Assembly (NCBI GenBank): GCA_946185345.1
Contig: CAMHJC010000014.1
Coordinates: 1 to 33,331 of the forward strand
DNA from: an uncultured Clostridia bacterium
GTDB lineage: Bacteria > Bacillota > Clostridia > Oscillospirales > Acutalibacteraceae
DNA: 33,331 nucleotides
Direction of reading: 5' to 3'
In this document: positions 24,442 to 31,413 of the stretch, piece by piece
Numbering within the stretch: position 1 is the first letter of the stretch
How the letters are laid out: every line of letters begins with the position of its first letter
Program-made: the position numbers and the translations under genes
Notes under the pieces: model-generated
Database searches by the model: none
Told to the model about the DNA's origin: nothing
The model's input: the letters and a program-made list of their open reading frames with translations, nothing else

Positions 24442-25134
24442 ATGAAAACTTACCAAATTCATATGATCAGACATGGTATAACTGACGGAAATATTAACGG
24501 ACAGTACATAGGAAGCAAAGATATTCCGCTCAATGATGTTGGTATTGAACAAATACGGGAGCTTGACGAAAAATACGTTTATCCGGGTGCCGCCGCCTAC
24601 TTCACCAGTCCGATGAAGCGATGCAAACAGACGATGGAGCTGATCTATCCTGATGCGAAGCCGATCGAGATAGACGCCTTCCGGGAGTGCGATTTCGGTG
24701 AATTTGAGGGACTTACCGCCGAACAGCTCAGCGGCAGCAGGGATTTTGCCGAGTGGCTGGCTTCGGACGGACATGCGGCGCCTCCCAGCGGCGAATCCGG
24801 TGTGGAATTCGGCAGACGCGTCTGTCAGGCGTTTGAGAAGATTGTCGAAGCGCTCATGTCCACCGGAATTCAATCGGCGCTGCTGATGACGCACGGCGGA
24901 GTGATTTCCACCATTCTGGCCCAGTACGGGCTGCCCGAAGCTACCATGTCTGAATGGGCGATGGATCCGGGCTTCGGCTATTCGATCAGAATTCATCCTC
25001 AGCTGTGGTCGTCGGCCAAAAAAGTGGAGGTTTATCAGACCATTCCTCTGCCGAAGGAGGACGATGAGGATGATTATGAGTCGGAATACTTTTTTGTGGA
25101 CGCACCTGAGGAAGAAGCAAAGCCGGAGGAGTGA
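24442..25134 (+). CDS. Histidine phosphatase family protein
   Basis: A 230-residue phosphoglycerate-mutase-like phosphatase. It has the phosphohistidine motif IRHGITDGNINGQYIG (His 11), the acid region ECDFGEFEGL and the second catalytic His in LMTHGGVIST. Such proteins dephosphorylate small metabolites; alpha-ribazole phosphate, phosphoglycerate or others are possible and cannot be told apart here. The last 30 residues are strongly acidic (KEDDEDDYESEYFFVDAPEEE), a tail seen also in PlsY and GlgB of this window. The ATG at 24442 follows TGGAGGC. It has no clear plus-strand terminator; the hairpin beyond it serves the convergent HPr-like gene. Confidence 0.87.
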   Translation: MKTYQIHMIRHGITDGNINGQYIGSKDIPLNDVGIEQIRELDEKYVYPGAAAYFTSPMKRCKQTMELIYPDAKPIEIDAFRECDFGEFEGLTAEQLSGSRDFAEWLASDGHAAPPSGESGVEFGRRVCQAFEKIVEALMSTGIQSALLMTHGGVISTILAQYGLPEATMSEWAMDPGFGYSIRIHPQLWSSAKKVEVYQTIPLPKEDDEDDYESEYFFVDAPEEEAKPEE

Positions 25135-25142
25135 TTCAGGGC

Positions 25143-25185
25143 AAAAAAGTAAACCCCTTGCGAAGAGAAACCTCTTTGCAAGGGG
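25143..25185 (-). terminator. Terminator of the HPr-like gene
   Basis: On the minus strand a 14-pair stem (25154-25167 with 25172-25185, one G-U) is followed by TTTACTTTTTT. On the plus strand no T-run follows. Confidence 0.8.
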
Positions 25186-25230
25186 CTGACAGATGTTCAA
25201 TTGGTGGTGAAGCAGGTTTGCAAAAATACC

Positions 25231-25464
25231 TCACGCCAGATACGTGGCAATTTTGCCGAGATAAGCCGCCGCCTGCTGCTCGTCGGCGTGAATACCGAGC
25301 GTTACCTCGCTGTTCAGGTCGAGACCGAAGACCGAGAGAATGGATTTTGCGTCAGCGATATATCTGCCTGCAATCAGGTCGATGTCAAAGGGCTGCGTCA
25401 TAGTGATATTGACAAAATCCTTAATCTCGTTGACCGATGTGAATTTGATGCTTTTTTTAATCAT
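25231..25464 (-). CDS. HPr-like protein lacking the catalytic histidine
   Basis: A 77-residue protein with the length and layout of PTS phosphocarrier HPr. The region that in HPr reads GIHARPA, with the phosphorylatable His 15, is VNEIKDFVNI here, so it cannot take phosphate from Enzyme I at that place. The regulatory segment is kept as DAKSILSVFGLDL, with Ser 41 matching HPr Ser 46, the target of HPr kinase. Crh of Bacillus shows the same pattern (no His 15, Ser 46 present) and serves only in carbon catabolite control. A similar role is inferred. The gene has its own strong promoter and a structured leader, and a dedicated terminator. AAGGGGAAA precedes the ATG. Confidence 0.8.
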   Translation of the reverse strand: MIKKSIKFTSVNEIKDFVNITMTQPFDIDLIAGRYIADAKSILSVFGLDLNSEVTLGIHADEQQAAAYLGKIATYLA

Positions 25465-25506
25465 AATTGAATTTCCCCTTCCAAATAAAAAGCAAATCTA
25501 TGTCAA

Positions 25507-25576
25507 AGCTGAGGGAGTGATCCGTGAGGAGCGAAACAGAGTGGTTAAATATTTCACTCTCTGCGGTCCCTCAGCT
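25507..25576 (-). promoter_or_regulatory. Structured 5' leader of the HPr-like gene
   Basis: A 70-base segment between promoter and start codon. Its ends AGCTGAGGGA and TCCCTCAGCT pair perfectly (10 bp); inside, AGAGTG pairs with CACTCT across an AT-rich loop. It could be a cis-acting RNA or an inserted palindromic repeat; it matches no riboswitch class I know. Confidence 0.5.
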
Positions 25577-25582
25577 GTGAAC

Positions 25583-25611
25583 ATTATAGAGCCTTGTTAT
25601 TTTTTTGTCAA
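25583..25611 (-). promoter_or_regulatory. Sigma-A promoter of the HPr-like gene
   Basis: On the minus strand TTGACA (25606-25611), 17 bp, TATAAT (25583-25588): a consensus promoter. Transcription would begin at the edge of the hairpin leader. Confidence 0.88.
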
Positions 25612-25729
25612 TGTTCAATGCGACAAACTTACGGTCCATCTCATTTGGAATTATATGAAAAATACAAAAATTAGTGCTCTGGTTGTACAATTCGACAAAA
25701 TAAACTGATCCATTACGGAGGATGATACC

Positions 25730-26218
25730 ATGGAAAGACGAGACAAAATCAATTATTACCTTGACCTTGCCGAGATGGTTTCCCAGAGAGGCACCTGTTT
25801 AAGAAGGCGATTCGGCGCCGTGATCGTCAAAAACGACGAGGTGGTTTCGACCGGATATGTGGGCGCACCCAGGGGAAGGCTCAACTGCACCGATATGGGA
25901 CGGTGCATCAGGGAGGAGCTGCAGATTCCCAGAGGAGAGCGTTATGAGCTTTGTCGCAGTGTACACGCCGAACAGAACGCCATTATCAGCGCATCTCGCA
26001 ATGAGATGATCGGAAGCTCGCTGTTTCTGGTCGGAGTGGATGCGGTCAGCGGCGAATACGTAGCCAATGCCAATTGCTGCTCCATGTGCAAGCGCATGAT
26101 CATCAATGCCGGTATAGAAAAGGTCTATATCCGTGACACCAAGGATCAATACCGTGTGGTGGAGGTGCAAAGCTGGATCGACAATGACGAATCGGCGTCC
26201 GGCATGTTGGGATACTGA
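25730..26218 (+). CDS. Deoxycytidylate deaminase-like protein (ComEB type)
   Basis: A zinc-dependent deaminase of 162 residues, likely converting dCMP to dUMP for thymidylate synthesis. The zinc and proton-transfer residues are visible: HAEQN (His 79, Glu 81) and CCSMC (Cys 117, Cys 120). The insertion between strands, GAPRGRLNCTDMGRC, resembles the dCMP deaminase subgroup, including a Cys-rich stretch. The start ATG has TACGGAGG 9 bases upstream. It is a single gene; an unclear -10 (TATATG near 25653) is the only promoter hint. Other cytidine-type substrates cannot be excluded. Confidence 0.88.
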   Translation: MERRDKINYYLDLAEMVSQRGTCLRRRFGAVIVKNDEVVSTGYVGAPRGRLNCTDMGRCIREELQIPRGERYELCRSVHAEQNAIISASRNEMIGSSLFLVGVDAVSGEYVANANCCSMCKRMIINAGIEKVYIRDTKDQYRVVEVQSWIDNDESASGMLGY

Positions 26219-26269
26219 AAATTATTTAATAAATTTAACATTCTGTTATAATTATGTGTTATAATGTTA

Positions 26270-26298
26270 TTGACAAAATCCAAAAATTGGATTATAAT
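26270..26298 (+). promoter_or_regulatory. Promoter of the calcium ATPase with dyad in the spacer
   Basis: TTGACA (26270-26275), 17 bp, TATAAT (26293-26298): full consensus. The spacer is almost entirely a perfect inverted repeat, AATCCAA-AAA-TTGGATT (26277-26293), placed for a repressor to block RNA polymerase. Confidence 0.8.
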
Positions 26299-26304
26299 CA
26301 TTTA

Positions 26305-26374
26305 CGCCAAGTCGAATGCCTGTATTAAGAGTTCATATGAACCTATGAATTGCGAACAGGCAAACGGTTTGGCG
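26305..26374 (+). promoter_or_regulatory. Nested RNA structure in the calcium ATPase leader
   Basis: Three nested helices: CGCCAA/TTGGCG (26305-26310 with 26369-26374), TGCCTGT/ACAGGCA (26317-26323 with 26356-26362) and GTTCATATGAAC (26331-26342). An alternative pairing TTCATA/TATGAA (26332-26337 with 26344-26349) excludes the inner hairpin. It ends about 8 bases before AGGAGG. A candidate metal or metabolite sensor; no known class recognised. Confidence 0.5.
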
Positions 26375-26399
26375 GAAACATTCAGGAGGTTTTATTTGA

Positions 26400-29069
26400 A
26401 TGAAAATCGTAGGATTGACCGATGCTGAGGTCGCCGAGTCCAAAGCGAAATACGGCGACAACAGCATGACCGAGCAAAAGGGCGAGACCTTTTTGCAAAA
26501 GCTCTGGGGCAACTTTCAGGACCCGATGATCAGGATTCTCTGCTTTGCCCTTCTTGTCAATGTGGTGCTCTGTGTGATGGGACAGGCCGATTGGTTTGAG
26601 CCTATCGGCATTACGGCCGCCATATTGATTGCAACGCTGGTTTCCACTTATTCCGAGTACAACAACGAAAACGCGTTCCAGAAGCTCCAGGAGGAAGCCT
26701 CCCGCATTATGTGCAAGGTCTACCGCAACGGCGAAGTCGTGGAGGTGGCCATCAATGACCTTGTCGTGGGCGACTGCATTCTGCTGCAATCGGGCGACAA
26801 GATCCCTGCCGACGGCCTGATGATCGACGGTGAACTGAAGGTTGACCAGTCGGTGCTCAACGGCGAAAGCGCGGAAGCCCGTAAAAAAGCCATTCCCGAG
26901 GATTACACCGAAGTCGAGGAGCCGCTTGACTTCCTCAATGAATACAAGGTATTCAGAGGCGCTGTGGTCTGCTCCGGCAACGGCGTGATGAAGGTCACTG
27001 TCGTGGGCGACAATTCTGTCTACGGTAAAATCGCCAGCGAGCTTCAGGCGGATGACGACAGAGAATCTCCCTTGCAGGTCAAGCTTTCCAAGCTGGCCAA
27101 CGGCATCAGCAAATTCGGTTACATCGGCGGCGCACTGATCGCGGTTGCCTATCTGTTCCAGCATTTCTTCGTGCTCAATCACTTCAAGGGCGCCGAAATC
27201 GCCGCCTATTTCTCACATACCGGCGATGTCGTGCATGACGTGGTCAACGCCGTGATGTTTGCGGTCATTATCATCGTCATGGCCGTTCCGGAAGGATTGC
27301 CGCTCATGGTTGCGCTGGTTTCCGCCATGAATATGAACAAGATGCTCAAGGACAACGTGCTTGTCCGCAAGATTGTCGGTATCGAGACGGCCGGCAGCCT
27401 GAATATTCTTTTCAGCGACAAGACCGGCACCATCACCAAGGGCAAGCTGGAAGTCGTTACCTTTATCGACGGCAATCTCAAGGCCTACAAGAACATCAAT
27501 CAGATTCCCGGCATGCTGGGCGACCTGATCACCATGAGCATCAAGAACAACACCGATTCGGTCATTTCCGGCGAAGGCGAGAGCCTCAAAATTGTGGGCG
27601 GCAATGCCACGGAACGTGCCGTGCTTGGCTTTGCGGTGGATTCTCCCAAGGTGTATGACGCACCCAAGGTAAGCTCCATTCCCTTTAACAGCACCAATAA
27701 ATATTCCGCATCCACTGTCGGCAGAGGCGGCAAATACATCACCCTTATCAAGGGCGCACCCGAAAAAATGCTGCGTAAATGCAAATATTTCTACGACCAG
27801 AGCGGCAACAGACTTCCGCTCCGGAATTCCGCCGAGATTGACGCCAAGATGGACGAACTGGCCACACGCGCCATTCGTGTGCTTGCCTTTGCGACATCTG
27901 ACAGCGTCATTACGGACGGAAAGCTTCCCGAGGACGAATGGACCCTTGTAGGCTTTGTCGGCATCCGTGACGAAGTCCGTCCGGAATCCATCCAGGCCAT
28001 CAAGGAAGTCAAGCGCGCAGGCGTGCAGGTGGTTATGATCACCGGCGACCGCAAGGAAACCGCAGTCGCCATCGCCAAGGACGCAGGCATCCTCAAGAGA
28101 GAAAGCGACCTGGTCTTTACTTCAGACGAACTTGCCGGAATGAGTGACGAAGAAATCAGCAAGGTCATCAGAAGGATTCGCGTCATTGCCCGTGCGCTGC
28201 CTTCCGACAAGAGCCGTCTGGTTCGCATTGCGCAGGAGAGAAATCTCGTTGTCGGTATGACAGGCGACGGTGTCAATGACTCACCTGCCCTTAAAAAAGC
28301 GGATGTCGGCTTTGCCATGGGCGGCGGTACGGAAGTCGCCAAAGAGGCGGGCGATATCGTCATTCTCGACGACAACTTCCTTTCGATTGATAAAGCCATT
28401 CTGTACGGCCGCACCATCTTCAACAGCATACGCAAATTCATTATCTTCCAGCTCACCATCAATGTGTCGGCGGTTCTGATTTCCTTTATCTGTCCGCTGC
28501 TTCAGATGGATAACCCTCTTACCATCACTCAGATTCTCTGGGTCAATCTGGTCATGGATACGCTGGCGGCTCTGGCGTTCGGCGGCGAACCGGCGCTCAG
28601 AAGATTCATGCGTGAAAAGCCGAAGAGACGTGATGAAAGCATCATCAGCCAGAATATGTGGTCGTCCATTATTGTCGGCGCATGGTATACCGTCACGGTC
28701 AGCCTTGTCTTCCTTATCGCCGGAAAGAACTGGATGTATGAATGGCGGTTTGACGATCCGGAACACAGCGTACACGGCACCGCCTATTTCGCTCTCTTCA
28801 TCTTCATTGCGGTGTTCAATGCCTTCAATGCCCGTACCGACGAAATCAGACTCCTTGACAACATTACACGCAACAAGAACTTCCTCAAGATTATGGCGCT
28901 TATCGCAGTGGTTCAGGTGCTGCTCACATACCTCGGCGGCAATATTTTCCAGTGCTACGGTCTGAATATCGAGCATTGGGGTCTGATTCTGCTTCTTGCG
29001 TTCGCCATTATTCCGATAGACATCATCAGGAAGTGCGTCGTAAAGATGATCAATGCCAGATTGGGATAA
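26400..29069 (+). CDS. PMCA-like calcium-transporting P-type ATPase
   Basis: An 889-residue P2-type ATPase that would export Ca2+ across the membrane. Motifs: the A-domain loop LNGES (residues 153-157, where the family usually has LTGES), M4 VPEGLP (296-301), the phosphorylation site DKTGTIT (Asp 340), and the hinge TGDGVNDSPALKKAD. In M6 the sequence NLVMDTLAALA matches plasma-membrane Ca pumps (PMCA), which bind one Ca2+. About ten membrane helices fit. AGGAGG lies 12 bases before the ATG at 26400. It has its own promoter with an operator-like dyad and a structured leader, and a strong terminator, so it is a separately controlled single gene. Mn2+ or another cation is a possible alternative substrate. 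Confidence 0.92.
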   Translation: MKIVGLTDAEVAESKAKYGDNSMTEQKGETFLQKLWGNFQDPMIRILCFALLVNVVLCVMGQADWFEPIGITAAILIATLVSTYSEYNNENAFQKLQEEASRIMCKVYRNGEVVEVAINDLVVGDCILLQSGDKIPADGLMIDGELKVDQSVLNGESAEARKKAIPEDYTEVEEPLDFLNEYKVFRGAVVCSGNGVMKVTVVGDNSVYGKIASELQADDDRESPLQVKLSKLANGISKFGYIGGALIAVAYLFQHFFVLNHFKGAEIAAYFSHTGDVVHDVVNAVMFAVIIIVMAVPEGLPLMVALVSAMNMNKMLKDNVLVRKIVGIETAGSLNILFSDKTGTITKGKLEVVTFIDGNLKAYKNINQIPGMLGDLITMSIKNNTDSVISGEGESLKIVGGNATERAVLGFAVDSPKVYDAPKVSSIPFNSTNKYSASTVGRGGKYITLIKGAPEKMLRKCKYFYDQSGNRLPLRNSAEIDAKMDELATRAIRVLAFATSDSVITDGKLPEDEWTLVGFVGIRDEVRPESIQAIKEVKRAGVQVVMITGDRKETAVAIAKDAGILKRESDLVFTSDELAGMSDEEISKVIRRIRVIARALPSDKSRLVRIAQERNLVVGMTGDGVNDSPALKKADVGFAMGGGTEVAKEAGDIVILDDNFLSIDKAILYGRTIFNSIRKFIIFQLTINVSAVLISFICPLLQMDNPLTITQILWVNLVMDTLAALAFGGEPALRRFMREKPKRRDESIISQNMWSSIIVGAWYTVTVSLVFLIAGKNWMYEWRFDDPEHSVHGTAYFALFIFIAVFNAFNARTDEIRLLDNITRNKNFLKIMALIAVVQVLLTYLGGNIFQCYGLNIEHWGLILLLAFAIIPIDIIRKCVVKMINARLG

Positions 29070-29134
29070 TTATTCATTTGCTGCGAATGAATATGCAAAT
29101 TCGCATGAGTAATGTATAATTTTACACCGCTTCA

Positions 29135-29182
29135 AACAACACACGTTGTGATTTGAATGACTAACAACGTGTGTTGTTTTTA
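29135..29182 (+). terminator. Terminator after the calcium ATPase
   Basis: A perfect 15-bp stem, AACAACACACGTTGT (29135-29149) with its complement (29164-29178), 14-base loop, then TTTTTAT. Confidence 0.93.
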
Positions 29183-29212
29183 TATTATTTAAACAAAATT
29201 CACAGAATCTTA

Positions 29213-29227
29213 CGAATGCAGCATTCG
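29213..29227. promoter_or_regulatory. Inverted repeat upstream of the citrate synthase promoter
   Basis: CGAATGC-A-GCATTCG, perfect 7-bp arms, ending 8 bp before the -35 box. The position suits an activator or repressor. Confidence 0.4.
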
Positions 29228-29234
29228 CAATGGC

Positions 29235-29264
29235 TTGACATATAATAACATTTTATGGTATAAT
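29235..29264 (+). promoter_or_regulatory. Promoter of citrate synthase
   Basis: TTGACA (29235-29240), 18-bp spacer, TATAAT (29259-29264), 75 bp before the start codon. Confidence 0.8.
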
Positions 29265-29338
29265 TATCAAAATGCAACTAAGGAAGATATACAATATCTG
29301 CATAAAAATGAACGGCATTTGCCGGAGGGAGGCCGACA

Positions 29339-30670
29339 ATGACAAACAAGGAATTGAATTTGTATACAACGGGCAAGAGGGAAGTGTGCATTGCCAACGA
29401 CACGATTTCCGATGTGCTTTTCAAGGAATACGGCGTCAACAGAGGACTGCGTGACATCAACGGCAAGGGCGTTCTTGCGGGTCTTACCAGGATATCCAAG
29501 ATCGTTTCCTTCAAGGAAGTGGACGGCGTAAAGACTCCCTGTGACGGCGAATTGTGGTATCGCGGCTACAAGGTCAATACTCTGATTGACGAGCTGAGCC
29601 ATGATGAATTCGGCTTTGAAAAAACCGCCTACCTGCTGCTTTTCGGTCAGAAGCCTACTCCCGATGAGGAGGAGGAATTCTGCCGCATACTCGGCAAGTG
29701 TAAGAAGCTGCCTGTCAATTTCACACGTAATGTCATCATGGAAGGCCCGTCAAAGGATATCATGAATTCCATGACCAAGAGCATTCTCACCCTTGCGTCC
29801 TATGACAGAGAAGTCAATTCCGCCACGCTGGAGAGCTGCATCAGACAATGCATGGAGTTGATAGCGGTATTCCCGATGCTTGCGGTTTACGGCTATCACG
29901 CCTATAATCACTACATGAACGATGCCAGTATGTACATTCACCGGCCGAAGCCGGAGCTTTCCACAGCAGAGAATATCCTGCGTATGCTGCGTCCCGACCG
30001 TTCCTACACCAAGCTGGAAGCCAAGGTTCTGGATATCGTGCTGATGCTGCACATGGAGCACGGCGGCGGCAATAATTCCACCTTCACCACCCGAGTAGTC
30101 ACTTCATCAGGTTCGGATACCTATTCTTCCATAGCGGCGGCCATGTCCTCGCTGAAAGGCCCGAAGCACGGCGGAGCGAACATCAAGGTAATGGAAATGA
30201 TGGAGGATATCCGTCAGCACGTCACTGATAAGACCGACCGTGACGAAGTAAGAGCCTATCTTTCGAGGATTATTGACGGTGATGCGTTCGACGGCAAGGG
30301 TCTGATTTACGGTATGGGGCATGCGGTCTATTCCGTATCCGACCCGAGAGAACGCATACTCAAATCCTACGTGCAAAAGCTGGCCGACGCCAAGCATCAG
30401 GAGGAAAATATCACCCTCTATAATATCATCGAAGAGGAAGCACCGAAGCTCATTGCACAGAAGCGGCACATCTTCAAGGGCGTCAGTCCCAATGTTGACT
30501 TCTACAGCGGATTTGTGTATGAAATGCTGGGCATTCCGGTGGAGCTTTACACGCCGCTCTTTGCCATAGCCCGAATCGTCGGATGGAGCGCGCACCGCAT
30601 CGAGGAAATGATAGGCATGAACAAGATCATCCGTCCGGCCTACATGAGCGTGATGGACGAACTCGAATAA
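29339..30670 (+). CDS. gltA: Citrate synthase (Si type)
   Basis: Condenses acetyl-CoA and oxaloacetate to citrate, probably to feed 2-oxoglutarate and glutamate synthesis in an incomplete TCA pathway. The 443-residue protein shows the all-helical citrate synthase pattern with the catalytic segments LHMEHGGGNNSTFTTR and GMGHAVYSVSDPRERIL (second catalytic His), and the LKGPKHGGAN stretch. Its N-terminal part (residues 1-60) resembles the longer clostridial/2-methylcitrate-synthase branch, so methylcitrate activity is a minor alternative. CCGGAGGGAGG precedes the ATG. Single gene between strong terminators, with its own consensus promoter. Confidence 0.93.
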   Translation: MTNKELNLYTTGKREVCIANDTISDVLFKEYGVNRGLRDINGKGVLAGLTRISKIVSFKEVDGVKTPCDGELWYRGYKVNTLIDELSHDEFGFEKTAYLLLFGQKPTPDEEEEFCRILGKCKKLPVNFTRNVIMEGPSKDIMNSMTKSILTLASYDREVNSATLESCIRQCMELIAVFPMLAVYGYHAYNHYMNDASMYIHRPKPELSTAENILRMLRPDRSYTKLEAKVLDIVLMLHMEHGGGNNSTFTTRVVTSSGSDTYSSIAAAMSSLKGPKHGGANIKVMEMMEDIRQHVTDKTDRDEVRAYLSRIIDGDAFDGKGLIYGMGHAVYSVSDPRERILKSYVQKLADAKHQEENITLYNIIEEEAPKLIAQKRHIFKGVSPNVDFYSGFVYEMLGIPVELYTPLFAIARIVGWSAHRIEEMIGMNKIIRPAYMSVMDELE

Positions 30671-30692
30671 CGGAATCAAGTATCATACAATC

Positions 30693-30730
30693 AGCACGGG
30701 AGTCAATGCGGATGGCCTCCCGTGCTTTTT
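30693..30730 (+). terminator. Terminator after citrate synthase
   Basis: AGCACGGGAG pairs with CTCCCGTGCT (10 bp), followed by TTTTT. Confidence 0.9.
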
Positions 30731-30756
30731 AAAATATTAAGCATTGTGATATATAT

Positions 30757-30790
30757 TGTTAATGAGCTGTTAATGAATACAGAGTATAGT
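30757..30790 (+). promoter_or_regulatory. Pho-box-like repeats and -10 of the TerD operon
   Basis: TGTTAATGA occurs at 30757-30765 and again at 30768-30776, exactly 11 bp apart; a -10 box TATAGT is at 30785-30790 and no normal -35 exists. A third TGTTAATA is at 30793-30800. The repeat TGTTAA-N5-TGTTAA equals the complement of the PhoP half-site pair TTAACA known in Bacillus. Confidence 0.45.
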
Positions 30791-30818
30791 ATTGTTAATA
30801 GAAAGGATTGGTGTTATT

Positions 30819-31382
30819 ATGGCTGTTAATCTGAAAAAAGGCGAGAGGGTCAACTTATCATCCGAAAGCAACCGTGTAAGCGGCGTTATAGTAGGCCTCG
30901 GCTGGGACAGCGCCCAGATGGGAAGCGCAAGCGTTGACTGTGACGTATCGGCGATCATTTGCGGCTTTGACGGCAAGGCAAGAGAAGTGATTTATTTTGG
31001 CAGAATGCGCAGCGAAAATGATGCGGTCATTTATACGGGCGACAGCCAGACCGGTGAAGGCAACGGCGACAACGAACGCATCTACATCAACTTCACCAAG
31101 CTGCCTCAGAGTATAGGCAAGATCGTCATTTCCGCCAATATTTACGATGCCAAGGCAAAGCGCCAGCACTTCGGCATGATCAACAACGCCTTCGTGAGAG
31201 TGGTCAACTGGAAGACCGGGCAGGAGATGTGCCGCTTCAACCTGAGCGACAATTACAGCGGAATGACCGGCATCATTGCGGCTGAGATATTCCATACGGG
31301 GACGGGCTGGGATTTTGCCCCCATCGGCAAAGCGGTGCAGGAAGCCAGCCGCCTTCAATCCATTGTAAAGCTGTATCAGTAG
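30819..31382 (+). CDS. TerD-family calcium-binding stress protein
   Basis: A 187-residue TerD-domain protein. The hallmark acidic loop is present as GDSQTGEGNGDNE, equivalent to the GDNLTGEGDGDDE-type loop that binds Ca2+ in characterised TerD proteins, and the ends VNLKKGERVNL and GWDFAPIGKAVQEAS fit the family. TerD proteins are linked to tellurite, phage and envelope stress resistance, but their action is unknown. The ATG at 30819 is preceded by AAAGGATTGGTG; the ribosome site is weak. First gene of a three-gene run under an activator-type promoter. No terB, terC or tellurite exporter gene is nearby. Confidence 0.92.
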   Translation: MAVNLKKGERVNLSSESNRVSGVIVGLGWDSAQMGSASVDCDVSAIICGFDGKAREVIYFGRMRSENDAVIYTGDSQTGEGNGDNERIYINFTKLPQSIGKIVISANIYDAKAKRQHFGMINNAFVRVVNWKTGQEMCRFNLSDNYSGMTGIIAAEIFHTGTGWDFAPIGKAVQEASRLQSIVKLYQ

Positions 31383-31413
31383 GCAGCACAACCATTTCGG
31401 AGGAAAGAAACGC

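Noticed and set aside
25507-25576. A T-box reading because the minus strand contains GAGGGACCGCAG, resembling AGGGTGGNACCGCG.
   Set aside because: The match is partial, the gene is not an aminoacyl-tRNA or amino acid gene, and no Stem I is present.
26305-26374. Assignment of the ATPase leader to yybP-ykoY, M-box or NiCo riboswitches.
   Set aside because: The conserved loops of these classes, as I know them, are not present; only generic nested helices can be supported.
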